Assembly: GCA_019671005.1 (NCBI GenBank)
Contig: CM033715.1
Coordinates: 5,580,001 to 5,644,000, forward strand
Length of the DNA: 64,000 bases
Source of the DNA: Hibiscus mutabilis
Lineage: Eukaryota > Streptophyta > Magnoliopsida > Malvales > Malvaceae
Direction of reading: 5' to 3'
The position numbers and the translations under genes were made by a program. Positions 1-12,290 of the stretch are shown piece by piece. How positions within the stretch are numbered: the first letter of the stretch is position 1; each line of letters starts with the position of its first letter. The notes under the pieces are model-generated. The model had not been told where the DNA came from and did not search any database. It saw only the letters and a list, made by a program, of their open reading frames with translations.

Positions 1-2084
1 TCTATATGTTATGATTATGGGAATTTATTTTTTTAAAAATTTAAAATGTTCCAAAATGGGTATGATAGAAACGCTTTAGTCTGTCCATTAGCTAGATTTT
101 TATGGTTTGGAATTCATATTAAAACAATATATAAAAAGAAAGATTATTTCTAATAGTAATAACCCCAAAATTTTATTTCAATGTCCTTAATAAATCCTTC
201 TTAAAAAGCAAGTGTCGAAGGTTACGAGTATTTTCAGTAATTAGAGAAAAATTATACCGAATAATAATCAGAAGTAAACACTAATGATTCAAGAAAACAA
301 GTGGATGAATCTCAGACAATGATGATGCTGGTGGAGAAGAGGTTTGTATCAGGGCTGTCTCATATATTTTCGTGGAGAGCGAAAATTAAAAATTAAAGTC
401 TTATATAATAAAATTATCTCATTACAAATAAAAATTTTCTGCTTTTGTTAGTGTCTGTGTTTATGTCCTAATAGTAAAAAAATTAAGTTTAGAGTTTAGG
501 GTTATAGTTTAAGCAATTTGTGTAGTGTTTAGGATTTAGAATTTAAAGTTATGGCTTAGAATTTAATCTTTTTAGTATTGGACATAAAAAGAGGCACTGA
601 AAAGGGTAGAAGATTTTATTCATCTCATTACTTTAAGTAATTAATTTAATTTTTCAAACACATTATTTTCATTGTTAAATTTATTTATTTTAAATATATT
701 TTTATTATTAAATTAATTATTTATTTGATAAATTAAAAAATATGAATAATAAAATTTTAGGGCTTTAGGCTGGTTGGGGCCTTTGCGATCTCTCAAAGTG
801 CTCTCTCTTATAACTGGCTCTGGTTGATATGTCGGTCAAACATCAATATTCAATATAGTTGTTTTCTTTTTCTTGGCAAGTAAAATTTTATTAAATAAGG
901 GTCACTTACAAGCTATTTGTCTAAGTTGTAAAACTCATTAAAAAGTCTTCGAAAATACTATAGCACAAAACAAAACAAATCCACATAACAAATAAACCAA
1001 ATATTCCATACCCTTTTTAACTTAACTTGAAAATTTGTATTTGTTAAAATCATATTAGAATTTCATTTATTTCATTGGTTAGTATTTTGAAAATTCCCAT
1101 GAGGTTATAAGGTTGAATTTTTGTGTCAATCTCACTCTATTTTGTGTTGTTAATTCAGTATAACTTAAATATATTTTTTTTGTTGAAAAATTGCACAAAC
1201 ATCGGGTTTAGTTGAGTGGCTAAGTGCATGTATCTTTATGCTAGGGGTTCAGGAATTAAATCCCAGTAAGTTTGAATAACAAAAATAAACTCGTTTAAAA
1301 TACTAACTCTAATATTTTGATCCTAAAACCTGTCAAATATGAATCATGTTAATATCATTCATAGACACAGTTTGAACTAATTCGACACCCGAACTCCCCT
1401 AATGAAAGCTCCCCAAAAATAAGAGTCGAAACAATATAGTTTTAAGGTAAAACTTTGATACACAAGTTGTGTAAAACTAATTTTACACAAACATGTGTTT
1501 TTACCTTATAAAATACAAATTCTCAATTCTTAACCTTAATACCCTAAGCTTAAATTCTAAACCCTACAACTTAAACCCCTAAACTTTTAACCCCTAAATT
1601 TGAAAATCACAAAGTTTACTGTGTATCAAACTTTTTCTCACAGCTTTACTCGTATTTGTTGAACAAAAAAGGTTTATTCAGTAGTAGATGACAGAATCAA
1701 ATAAAGTTTATGTGGTACTGGTACATGAACTAGTCTGATCACTTTGAATACACCTGTACAAGATTTGAATGCAGAGATTAGAACCTAAATAAAACAGCCT
1801 CTCACATGTTTGTGGAAGTGTATGTCCTATGTCATTACACTATCTATAACCAGTATCCGCTCAATCAAATGATGAGAAACGATCTTAACCTAATTGACTG
1901 CTGCATAGAGAGAAAAAATCAAAACTACGCACCGTTTAAGTCACGAGCTCGGTAAAGCTGGCCCATGATGTGTTGTTGGCTTCTGATTTCCAAGCACCTT
2001 TCCTCGTTACCTCCCATCAGATGTCACCATAAATGAGGGGGGGGGGGACATAGTGATGTACAGTGTCAAAACAAGGTTCTGATA
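1..2084. other. AT-rich intergenic region
   Basis: No coding sequence is recognisable in this stretch. It holds runs of A and T, degenerate TTTAGGG-like sequence at about 480-580, a tRNA-like head at about 1204-1262 and a small inverted-repeat element at about 1445-1640. A run of 11 G lies at about 2037-2047, just past the stop of the next gene, where sequencing errors are likely. Confidence 0.6.
1445..1640. repeat. Small foldback MITE with telomere-like interior
   Basis: The left end reads ACTTTGATACACAAG. The right end, read on the other strand, is AGTTTGATACACAGT, so the ends form imperfect inverted repeats. The interior consists of degenerate CCCTAAA-like units. The same organisation recurs at about 8260-8560, 40110-40350 and 53190-53570. 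I infer a miniature inverted-repeat element. No target-site duplication was clear, so the boundaries are approximate. Confidence 0.45.
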
Positions 2085-4400
2085 TCATCGCTTCCGTTGC
2101 CACCAATCTGGAACTTTCAACCTTCTGCTTCTGTGTACAGCAAGTTGGACCCCGGGAAGCTTGTGTTTTACCTGTCTCCATAACATATTGACAGCATCTT
2201 CCTTCTTTGGAGGGTACTGGAACTCGAAATGATGGGAAATACTCTTGAGCCGCTTCCACATTTCAAGCCATCGATCCTTTGGAAATTGACGCAACTGATT
2301 GACCAAATAACCTGGTTCTAAGGCCTCTTTCATAGAGAAGAAAATTGAGAATTCAGTGTAGTCGATTTCATCCTCATAGGGAAGCTCAATGTTATCACTG
2401 ACAATCACTGGAACACAATGGCTCGCGATAGCGTCGAACAGTCGGCAAGATGAAGGTGTGTCACCTGCAGGATGCAGACAGAACTTCGACGAACGCATCC
2501 CCTCTTTAGACTAACACAAAAGGAAGTGAAAGAAATAAGACAGGTAGCATACTTTTAGCACAAAAATCTATTAGAAAAATTGCAAAGACTCTCCAAAATT
2601 TTCCACCAGCATGAAAATGTGATTACTTGGTTTCAGATTTTGATTACAGTTTGAAAGGATTAGTAACTGTAATATGGTGGCAAGTACTTTCCATTTAATA
2701 GATCTGAGTATTTCGACTATAAAAAATATGCAAAATCGGAAGGTGGGATTACCACCTCATTTTCTGAATATTTAGAAAATAGTTTACTTCCAAGGGCCAA
2801 GACAAGAAGCATACCATTATAATGTTTTTCGGAGTAGCTACACTCTTCTCGTAATGAACGTCATCCATACCAGACAAGATCTTTCCCAGTTTGGCTCGAA
2901 TCTTGCCTTGCTGCACAAAAAGGCTCTTGAGTTTAGAACATTATCAAATTCAACATAAGTTCCATGAGCGGGATATTTGTGTTTTCAAAACTACCATACG
3001 TCTTTCCTGACAGTATTTCCCCGGAAGAAAAGAAGTGTATTTCGAGACTCATATGGGTCCAAAGGGTCATCATCTGTGAAGGAGTCCACAACATGTACGT
3101 ATGGAGCAACCACATCTTTGCTTAAACTTGACATGTTTCGAGGATAGCGGCCAAAATCTACAACAATAAGGAGAGATGCATTCAACTCTTGTCGAAGAAA
3201 TCTGAAAGCATTTGGATGTGTCACGGGAATTACATGGTCTCTGCCTCCAGATCTTTGATAGTACTTGGAATTTTGCAGGAATTCTAGTAACTCAACCTGA
3301 AATGAGAAAGCAATTCACATTCCACTCTAATCAACAGTTATCAACTTGAAATGAGAAGCACTTTATATCCACAGCCATCAATATAAGATCATTCCGCCTA
3401 GATCGAGTCGAGTAAAAACACAAAGCAATACCTACAAACTACAGAAACTCATCAGCAGCAGAAGGGAAAAAATAGCTCTTCTCATATCATTTGAATTAGC
3501 ATTGCAGAATTCTAACAGGTAAGGTATGCTAATATTTATGACGTGTTAGACATGTTTGAAAGCTACATTCCATTAATCGAACCGAAAATAAAAAAATCAA
3601 AGCAACATTTCATTTTCATATAACGATCAAATGGTAAATGTACCTAAAGTCCCAAACATGATTCTCTTTTATAATTGGGAAATGTTGAAGAAATAAAGGA
3701 GCAATTAATGAATTTATTTTTGTTCTGAATTCAGCTGATGTAATTCTCAAAACCCAGATAGCCAAAGTCTAGTAATTTTCATGGAATTCAAAATCAGTAA
3801 AGTGCTTCAGACTTAACTTATGCATTTTTAGTATCAAAACAACTAGAATACATCTCCCTAATCACCACACAATGCATTAAGCCATAGCGTGAAGTGATCA
3901 ATTAAGATTCCCAGTACCTGTAATCGGCGATCAACCTCCGTCTCAGGATCCGTCATATTATGGCCGTGCGTATTAAAACTCAAAGAGGAAAAAAACGGCA
4001 CAAAGAAAGCCTCCGCGGTTTCAGGATCCGAAACCCTAACCGCCTCCTTACCTTCCTCTCCGTCGCCGCCGTAGAGAAGCGACGCCATCAGCCAATACTC
4101 CACACTGTGCTGTCTCTTGATCCCGGAATTCGATGGCCAAGGCGGGAAATTCTCAGCCGTAACGGTCCCGTTACCCTCGGAGGAGCTCCAACGAGCCATC
4201 ATGCCGACGTGGAATCTCCTGGGGAGATCGTACATGTAAACGCGGAGGGGGCGGTCGGTAGCACAGAGCGAGCGTTGAACCGTAGGTGACTGAAGTAGAG
4301 GGAAGAAGTAGGATCTGAAATCAACGGTGCCGACATAGATTGAACATGAAATCAGGAAGAGAATCACGAATGATAAGCAGATTGCAACTTTCCCGTACAT
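2085..4400 (-). CDS. GT47 exostosin-family glycosyltransferase (type II Golgi protein)
   Basis: Four coding exons on the minus strand, 4400-3918, 3296-3000, 2910-2815 and 2510-2085, join in phase 0 with GT..AG introns and give about 433 residues. A single membrane segment at residues 5-25 is typical of a type II Golgi enzyme. The GT47 entry motif RVYMYDLPRRF is at about 53-63. The conserved donor-site block, with FCLHPAGDTPSSCRLFDA and then VPVIVSD and ELPYED, covers about 302-345. Plant GT47 members of this shape transfer sugars to cell-wall polysaccharides, and the closest style is the ARAD1-like/exostosin group. The exact sugar and acceptor cannot be read from sequence. Length matches the family and no lesion is seen. 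The first ATG was chosen because it starts directly before the membrane anchor. Confidence 0.9.
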
Positions 4401-4471
4401 TGCTGTGTAAGAATTGAGATCTGCCTCTGCTTTTTTTCTGACTGAATATTAGCATTAACTTGATTCTTATA

Positions 4472-4479
4472 TATTTATA
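4472..4479 (-). promoter_or_regulatory. Candidate TATA box of the GT47 gene
   Basis: TATAAATA on the minus strand lies about 72 bases upstream of the GT47 start codon, a plausible distance for a plant core promoter with a short leader. This is position-based inference only. Confidence 0.4.
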
Positions 4480-4891
4480 TTGCTGAATTGTCCTTTGGAT
4501 TTCCACAAAAAATTACTTAAATTTTTGCTTTATCCGCATCTGAAGCAAAACAAAAAGAACAAAAGGAATTTATTTACAGTAGCGTTGTAAATTCCCGGAA
4601 ACGCCAACTAAATTCCTGCTCCAAATTAGCTGGAAAAATATGAATTTACCCCCTTTTTTATCTTCCAAAAGAAATCTTTTTCGGTTTGTTCTAACTTGTA
4701 AGTAATTATGATATGCTTAAAACAAACGATTTCTGTTTGACAGTTGAAGTGGTAGCATAATCAGATTGTTTTTTTCCGTTAGGTGAATTGACAGTTGAAG
4801 TGGTAACATAGTTAGGGTGTTTTTTCTAGTACAAAATCCTGAAAATGCGTGTAAAAAGATATGGAGTATTATTATTTTATAAAAATTATAG

Positions 4892-5213
4892 GGAAAACTA
4901 CGTTTGATCACTAAATTTTGAGCAGGCTTCTCCTTTCACCACTGAAGTTTGAAATATTACATTTCAGTCATTAGCGTTTTCGATTTATAACAGAACAGTC
5001 ACTCTGTCGTTAACTTCTGTAACTGACTAATTTCATCTGATGTGGCAGCTGATGTGACATTTTTAAGTGAATTAGTATCCTCAATAAGATAATGACACGT
5101 ATCATTATTTTGTTATAAATAAAAAAGTTAGCGACCAAAACATAACTTTTCAAATTTTAATGGTGAGAAGAGAAACTTACTCAAAGTTTACTGACCGTTT
5201 ATGTAGTTTATCC
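4892..5213. mobile_element. Mutator-like MITE with long inverted repeats
   Basis: The left end begins GGAAAACTACG and the right end, read on the other strand, begins GGATAAACTACAT. Similarity continues for about 100 bases on each side, including a shared TTGAGxAxGxTTCTC block and a GATTTATAAC/TATTTATAAC block. The interior is non-coding. Long inverted repeats on a 0.3-kb non-coding element fit a non-autonomous Mutator-like element. I could not identify a convincing 9-bp target duplication. Confidence 0.55.
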
Positions 5214-5296
5214 ACATTTTAATATGTATTATTATCAAGGTGAGGCTTTCATCAATTTCAAATCGGTCCAATTCATGTTTCAATACAAATCATAAC

Positions 5297-7889
5297 TTAT
5301 CTTTGTTTGCCGAAAATGGCTTCCCTTGTCAAAAGTCTAATTCCTCTAACCCACAATTTGGCCATTTCGACCCCTCCATCACACACGAAATGCACCTCCG
5401 TGTTCTTCGTAGTCACCACATGGAACATTCCTGGTTCTTCCACATCGGACTTCCTCCTCCGGTTCCACCGGAATTTTTCGCTCGGACCGACCTCAGCTGC
5501 CTTGCAGATCACGTTTCTCCTTCTTGATTTGCCCCACCGCAGAATGCCACTGGTCTGCATCATTTTCAGTTCTTTGCCGTGTGGAGATCCTTTACCACAC
5601 CTAGTGTGCTTCTTCACTCGGCTTCCATCGACAACTAGGGCTTTAGCAAGCTCATTCAGGATGACATCCTCTGCATCGTTTCCGTGCCCTTTTTTCCTCG
5701 CAAGCGAAAGAGCCGTTTCGTGCCTCGCATTTTCAATGTCACATTTCGCACCATTAGAAATTAGAAGTTCACAGACTCCACCATAGCCTCCTCTTGCTGC
5801 TAGCATGAGTGGGGTGTATCCATCAGCATCAAATGCATTGACATCGCAGCCTCGACCAGTTAAGATGTGGACTAAATTCGAGTCTCCGCGCTTTGCCGCG
5901 CGATGTAGAGCATAAAACCCGATGGGACCGTTCACCTCTTCAAGTGCATACTCCTGCACTAACCGGTCAAATACATCACCGGTTTGGTTTACCTCTAATA
6001 AGCTGATGGCAGTGTCACCGTATTTATTAGACAACTTCATATTAGCACCTGCACGAAGAAGTAATTTGAAGGCTTCCAAGTAGCCTCCTGAAGCAGCCAT
6101 CATCAGAGCTGAATTCCCATCGTCGTCTTGTTCGTTAAGGTCGATATCTTCTAGTTCGAGGAGTTTTTTCAAAGCCTCAATCTCATTTGCTTGAATAGCG
6201 AACATCAAAGGAGAAAATACGGAGCGGTTGCTCGATCGAGGTGTCTTCCCTGCTAGAATCACATCCACAATTGCTTGTTGGAAGCCATGATTCCATTTGG
6301 TTAACCCTGCAATGGAAGTTGCACTTTGGCCAGCAGAGTTTAACAATCCAAAGTCAGCTCCAGCTGAGGCCAGTACTTTAAGGCAATCCCCACATTTGTA
6401 TCTAGCACAAATCATAAGTGCGGAATCTCCGAAAGCTGATCGGGAATCAATATGGCATCCGGCTACAATCAGGCATTGAAGAACTTTAGCAAATCCTAGC
6501 TTCGCAGTCAAATGGATGGGACGCAACTCTGTTTTTGAATTCGTTTTGATCGGAAATTCTACATCGGCACCGCAATTCAGAAGCACTTCAACAGCTGAGG
6601 CATTGTTACATAAGATGGCATGGTGGATGAGGGTCCTGCCATTGTGAAGGGTGTTCGGGGAGAGGCGTTGAAGCAGCAAGCGCAAGACGGAACCGGTGAC
6701 TTCAAAGTACTCCACAGCACACCAAGTGATGGAATAAGCATCAGCCAGTCCGGCACCGACCCTGATTTCCTCGCCTGTATCGATATCCCAAGACCAAGCT
6801 CCAACTCTCACTTTTATGTCCGTCTTGATGCCAGCCTGATATCATCAGTTTCGAATACGTTAGTAATCCTATTTAAGAAAGTTCTGCAGATAACTAAACA
6901 AAACAGCTTGATTTAGAACCCTATACTCATGTGCATGGAAATTACGGAACTTCATCGATTGTGTTCCGAGATGAATACCTGCGAAAGTGATCTAACAACA
7001 GAGGCCTGCCTACAAACCACAGCAGCAGATAGCGCATTACAGTCGATATTCGCATATAGAGAAGGCTTGGAAGATCGAAGAAGTACCCTATCAGTTGCAT
7101 CGGCATCTACTTCGCACTGTCACCAATAATAACACAAACGTCATGAAGATGACCTCAATTTATGATATATGATCAACCTTGGTAACGTCTATTTTACCTT
7201 GATAAGTATGTCGACAAAATCAACAAACCCCCTGCAGCAAGCCGATATGAGGGCTCGTAAGGCAGCCTGCGGGCGTATCATGTCAGTTGCCATTAGCCGC
7301 TCGGCAAATTTGGCATACCCGAGGTAGCTTGATTCAAGCAACGCCTCCTCGCACGCTTTTTGACATGCACCGCTGCCGAGGAGTACCTCCAATATCTCCA
7401 TATGACCTTCCCTGACCGCCGCTGTGGCAGCATAGCCTCGAAATAGCTTGTGATTCACGTTAGCTCCTAAACTCTGCCAAATAAAAGAAAAATTATGGCC
7501 ATGCTTTAATGATCTCACCTTCCTACATAGCTACGTACATATGTATAAACTAACTGTTTTACCAGCAACTTCTTAACCATAAACATGTTTCCGACATGAG
7601 CAGCAAGAAACAAGGGGGTAACTTCGGTCTTAAACTCCTCGAAATCGACACGAACTTCGTGTGCAGCCTCGTCGTGCAACAAAATCTCGGTCGTCTTGGA
7701 CTTCAAGTTCACTGTTCCGACAAAGTTGACGTCCACAAAAGGATCAGCTAAACACTCACACGCCAACTTCAAATCATTCTCATGCAAAGCATCGACGAGT
7801 CTTTGAGAAATCTCCTCCTCGTAGTTGACCGGAAACACCAGTTTCCGGACAATATATCTGCCACCCGAATCGCCGTGCACTACTGTCAT
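5297..7889 (-). CDS. Ankyrin-repeat protein of a conserved plant family
   Basis: Four coding exons, 7889-7563, 7473-7198, 7116-6979 and 6835-5297, join in phase 0 to give about 759 residues. The third exon is only 138 bases. Ankyrin units are visible throughout: TPLFLAAHVGN in exon 1, AATAAVREGHMEILEVLL in exon 2, and in the last exon GRTLIHHAIL, RPIHLTAKLG, SALMMAASGGY and TPLMLAARGGY. A central insert around GAWSWDIDTGEE followed by TWCAVEYFE is a family signature that I recognise in other plant proteins. The basic C-terminal tail ends in a segment resembling a PH-like fold (ELWVRGIR-style, here AKLWVRGIRLL). An ATG 38 codons upstream (8003) is in frame, but family members start near MTVV, so I chose 7889. 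Ankyrin repeats mediate protein binding; the partner is unknown. Confidence 0.88.
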
Positions 7890-8003
7890 GTTTCTTAAAC
7901 AAGAAGAGAAAGCTTTTAGGTTTGCTTTGAATCTTTGATTTTTTACAGTGGCCACTAAATAAAGTTTCGTTGAGCTGAAGGTTTCTTTGGTTTGTTGAAC
8001 CAT

Positions 8004-8671
8004 ATGATTTCGATAGTCATTTGTTTTATTTCTTTGTTAACTGAAACGGTTGGCCTAATACAAGCCTAACTTTGTTTTTAATTACTCTTGTATTAACTAA
8101 TTAGACCTGGTCTAAGACAAAGATTTGTCCTTAATTTGTATGTCAGCCGGATTTGGCCTGCATGAAAACGATTGGCTCTCTTGATTATTACGAACATCAT
8201 TGGAAATAACTATAGGATATATAAAAGAAGAGTGAAAATGAGAAAAATATTTAAAATTAAATAGTAATTTCTTAAGTTGTAATGTATCTTACTAATAGTT
8301 TACAAGGCTTTTAGTTTTAGGGGTTGTGAGTTTAGTTTATAGTTTAAAGTTTATAAGGTTAGGGTTTAAAATTTAAGGTTAATATTTAAAATTTACGGTC
8401 TATAATTTAGAGTTTATTTTTTTAGGACTTAGGGTTATAAATTTAATATTTAAATTTTATAGTGTAAATATACATACATGTGTAAAATAAAATATTTTAC
8501 TATTAAAAAATGTGTAAAATATTTTACACAGTAGGTGTATAATTTTTGACTCTCCTAAAAATCAATTAATTTAATTTAAGACACACCTTGCAAGCAAACG
8601 ATTGAACTTGAGTCTCCTAACATGAATATCCTTTGTTTTCTCACTTGTTGAGCTTCAAATATAATTATTTA
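8004..8671. other. Intergenic region upstream of the ankyrin gene
   Basis: AT-rich and non-coding. It contains degenerate TTTAGGG-like sequence (about 8290-8460) flanked by GTGTAAAATATTTTAC-like palindromes (about 8470-8535). This looks like another copy of the foldback family seen at 1445-1640. The right edge is the 8-bp target duplication of the next element. Confidence 0.5.
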
Positions 8672-9479
8672 GGCTTAACTATAAAATAGGTGCCCAACTT
8701 TGTCATTTTTTTGCAATAGGTGCCTAAACTATTTTTTAGCTGAAATAGATGCCTAACTTTTTTTTGTCTGAAATAGGTGCCTAAAGTTTCATTATGTTAC
8801 TATTTTAAGCTAAGGCCGTTTAAAAAAATTAACACCCAATCAGAATTCGACACGTGTTTTTATTTTATTTTATTATTTTTTTTGCAAAAAATATATTTTT
8901 TAAAAAAATCAGAAACTTCTCAAAATTTTCAAAACTGTCCCAAATCCAAACACCCAAATTTCAAAATTAGTGTCATTGTAGCCGCCGATAGCCTCACTGG
9001 ACCTCATCACTGCCATAGCCGGAGCCCCCGTCAATTTCCCCTACCACCCATCACCGGTAACATGAGGAAGCTAGACGTCGAACATCTGGAGCCTTTCGTG
9101 TTCGTTGTTCGTCATCCGATTGGAGCGCCTCCCGCCGGTTACCGGTGATGGGTGGTTGGGAAAAATGAGCAGAGGACTTCGGCGACGTCGGTAATGAGGT
9201 CTGGCGAGGCTATCGGCGGCGACAATTACGCCAACTTTGGAATTTGGGGTTTTAGGGATTTGAGATTGTTTTGTAATATTTTAAAATCTTGGGACATTTT
9301 TAATTTATTTTATTTCCAGTTTGTTTATTAAATAAAAATAAAAAATAGAAGCCACGTGTCAAGCTGTAATTTGGTGATAAATTTTTTGACAAATTTACTT
9401 TAAAACGGGCCAAAAATAAAACATTAGACACCTATTTTAGCCAAAAAATAATTTAGACACATATTTTATAGCTAAGCCC
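8672..9479. mobile_element. Foldback element with very long inverted repeats
   Basis: The flanks carry a perfect 8-bp duplication ATTATTTA at 8664-8671 and 9480-9487. From both ends the sequence mirrors itself: GGCTTAACTATAAAATAGG faces GGCTTAGCTATAAAATATG on the other strand. The mirror continues to the centre, where GCCGCCGATAGCCTC pairs with GAGGCTATCGGCGGC and CCCATCACCGGTAAC pairs with GTTACCGGTGATGGG. Almost the whole 808 bases could fold into one hairpin with a GC-rich tip. No transposase is encoded. Class is uncertain: Mutator-like or hAT-like foldback. Confidence 0.8.
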
Positions 9480-11448
9480 ATTATTTATTAAATATTTATG
9501 TCCTTTAAAAATCATATCTATATATGTATCGGACATAAATAGGATAAAAAAATAGCCGGAAATGAATATTTATTTCTCATACCATCCCTAACATTTCTTT
9601 GGCTATCTTTAAATAAATTTTTTTTTTAATTAAAAATGAGATACTACTACATGTCTCGTTAAAAACCTCCGTACCTTAAATGAAAGAAAAGAGTACCCAT
9701 AGAAAAATGTTAAAGAACGAATTTTTAAAACGCAAATCAAACAATAACCGAACTGGTCGGAGCACCATAAGTGTCATGATCAAGCAGAGGCTTAATATTC
9801 ACAGGCACATGCTCATAAAGATGCAGTTGATAATCCTACAATAAGGATAGTTTCGACATACCATCTGCAACCCCATTGCAATCACGTGGAATCCAAGATA
9901 ACTGAGTATACCATGCGCGCCGGCGGAGAGAGTGAATGGCGTGAACAATCAGGAGCTGATTGGGTGCTGATTCTGACAGCACCAGGTTGACGGCCTGCTT
10001 GCAATCTGTCTGAATCAAGAGGCACTCGGCACCGACGGACCAGGCTGCTTCAAGGCTAACAAGAATGCTCCATAACTCGGCCTGTAGAGGGGAAATGATC
10101 CCAAGTTGTTTACTATAGCCCACAATCCACTCGTCGGTCGAGCCTCGGCTGACGCCTCCAATAGAACCCATGTTTGAAATAGTCGAAACCGCAACATCGA
10201 TATTTAAACACATCCATCCCGCAGGTGGTGGAACCCACAATTACGGTGTAACCAAGGTGGACATGGATGAGTGGGAGATAGGATCATGCCCAGAAAAGTG
10301 CATGGTCATGTAAGACTAATACTGTAGCCGTCACTGAGCGGCAAGCAGGAATCATTAAATAGAAAGTCGTTGAGTCGCTTCCACACCTGCCAAACAAAAG
10401 ATGCAATAAATTGTCTCCAAGGGGAGCCACAACACCCATAGAAGTAGATATCCCGATGTTCGCAGCAACCCAATCAAAGAGACTCATCATGAAGAAAAGG
10501 GCATGGCTCTCACTGGGCAAGATCCGTTCCCAGAAACACCGCGTGGGCAGACAATCCCTAAGGATATGTAAAATGGTCTCATTGTGATAGCCGAATTTGT
10601 CATCAGACGATGTCACAAAACCAACCACAAGAAAGTCTGAATCCTTAGCGTCCAAACACTATGCCAAAGAGGGTCCTCGGCATCCTAAGTTTCTTCAACC
10701 ATGGCTCTATAAGTCGATTTAATTGTAAACATACCAGAAGGAGAACCATTCCAAGCAGCCGAATCGCCATCAACATCAGCCGAGAGAGGCAAGATACCTA
10801 TAATGTGCGGGATTACTGCCTCAAGAAAGAACGACGAGAGCCGATCCATGTCCCAGGCTCGATCGTCCCAAAGTAAACCAGAGAAGTTGGTGACCTGGAA
10901 GAGTGTAGAATCCGAGAGAACATGATGCGATAAGGGTTCAAGGGTCGGCACCCACACGTCTGACCAAACATTGACTTTCTTACCATCCCATAGAAGCCAG
11001 TGTACGTTAGCACGAACTGAATCCCAAACTTGCGATATACCCCGTCATAGAGGAGAGTATTGCGATCGGGTTATAGATTGCGGGCATAGAGACGAGACCC
11101 GATATTTTTCACGCAATGCACGAACCCAAAACGCTGAAGGATTGCTGACTAGAGACCATGCCAACTTGTACATGAAAGCCAAGTTTCGTTCTTGAGTCCG
11201 GGGCACGCCTAGACCCCCGCAACGCAAAGGTTGAGTGACAACTTCCCAGTTAACCAAAGAGATGTGGCGATGCGCCGTGGTTGAGCCTCATATAAAACCA
11301 TAGATAATTTTATCAATATCAGCCCAGACCTTGGCTGGGAACTTAACAGTCTGCATAAAATAGGTAAGAATGGCAAAGAGGACTGATTTGGCTAGCGTAA
11401 TGCGACCTGCCAAGGAGAGGCATCGCGCTGCCCATCCACTAAGCTTAG

Positions 11449-12083
11449 TGTCACGGACAGGCCCCCTTTGCTCGGTTGGCAAGCCGTGCGGCACTTGAAA
11501 TGGGTGTTACCCAGACAAGTAAGCATTCCTCATGCCTCATTGTCCAAGGAGTTATCTCGGTCGAGCCTTCTCAGGGTCACAAGGCCCTAAGGCGTTAGAG
11601 TTTCGAATCCCGCAGGGCCTAGCGATAGCTGCACTCCAACCTCGTACTTCAGCCACAAGCGCGATATGGGGCCTATGGCCCCAAACCGTCCCTAGGTATT
11701 TCTCCCGGGGAGATAGTGCGCCAACCACTAGGCCCCACTGCCCGCACACCTAGGCCCCACATAAGCCTAGGAGTAGGTCGCTTACACCAAGGAAGCTCGG
11801 TCGCTAGCCCAGGCGAGGGGGATGGTGGAGACCCGACACCAGACCACTTCCCCCTAAAGAGCTAAATAAACTTACCAGGAATGCCGTGAGTAGACGTTGC
11901 TTCGTCCCAAATGAGGACACTTTCTGGATAGGGCCTTCATCGTCTTCCTAAAGCTTCTCAACTTGCATCCTTGACTTGGTAGCTCCTTAGGGACTGCTCA
12001 TATCATCACTCGGTCCACCATTGCTCGGTAATGAACGGGCTTGTCAAGACAGGGTCGTAATATAATAAGGGATGGCCTTGACA
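11449..12083 (-). repeat. Element A 3' LTR
   Basis: 635 bases, beginning TGTCACGGACAGGC and ending GGCCTTGACA on the plus strand, nearly identical to 15892-16527. It is the 3' LTR because the purine tract adjoins its inner edge. Confidence 0.92.
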
Positions 12084-12290
12084 TCTCTCCCCCATTTACT
12101 CTATCGATGGCCTCATCGATGTAGCCCCAAAAGGGATGGTTCTGACATTCTCCCCCACTTCCTCTATCGATGGTTTCGTCGATGTAGTCCAAGAAGGGAT
12201 GGTTCTAACATTCTCCCCCACTTCCTCTACTGATGCCCTTATCGATTGTAGTCCAGGAAGGGATGGTTCTCATTGATATTGACACCAGTT
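12084..12290 (-). repeat. Element A polypurine tract repeated in tandem
   Basis: On the minus strand the inner LTR edge is preceded by GGGGGAGAGA. Two more copies of a similar block (GTGGGGGAGAATGT, then AGAACCATCCCTT-like sequence) follow at spacings of about 63-67 bases, each with a CATCGATAG-like sequence. Each unit resembles the tract plus the first bases of the LTR. Only the copy at the LTR edge should define the 3' end of the element. Confidence 0.7.

Noticed and set aside
1204..1262. tRNA-like stretch TAGTTGAGTGGCTAAG..GGTTCAGG
   Set aside because: Only loose box similarity with no fold; probably an old SINE remnant and too weak to list as a gene.
5307..5786. Plus-strand open frame of 159 codons
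   Set aside because: It is the antisense shadow of the last ankyrin exon.
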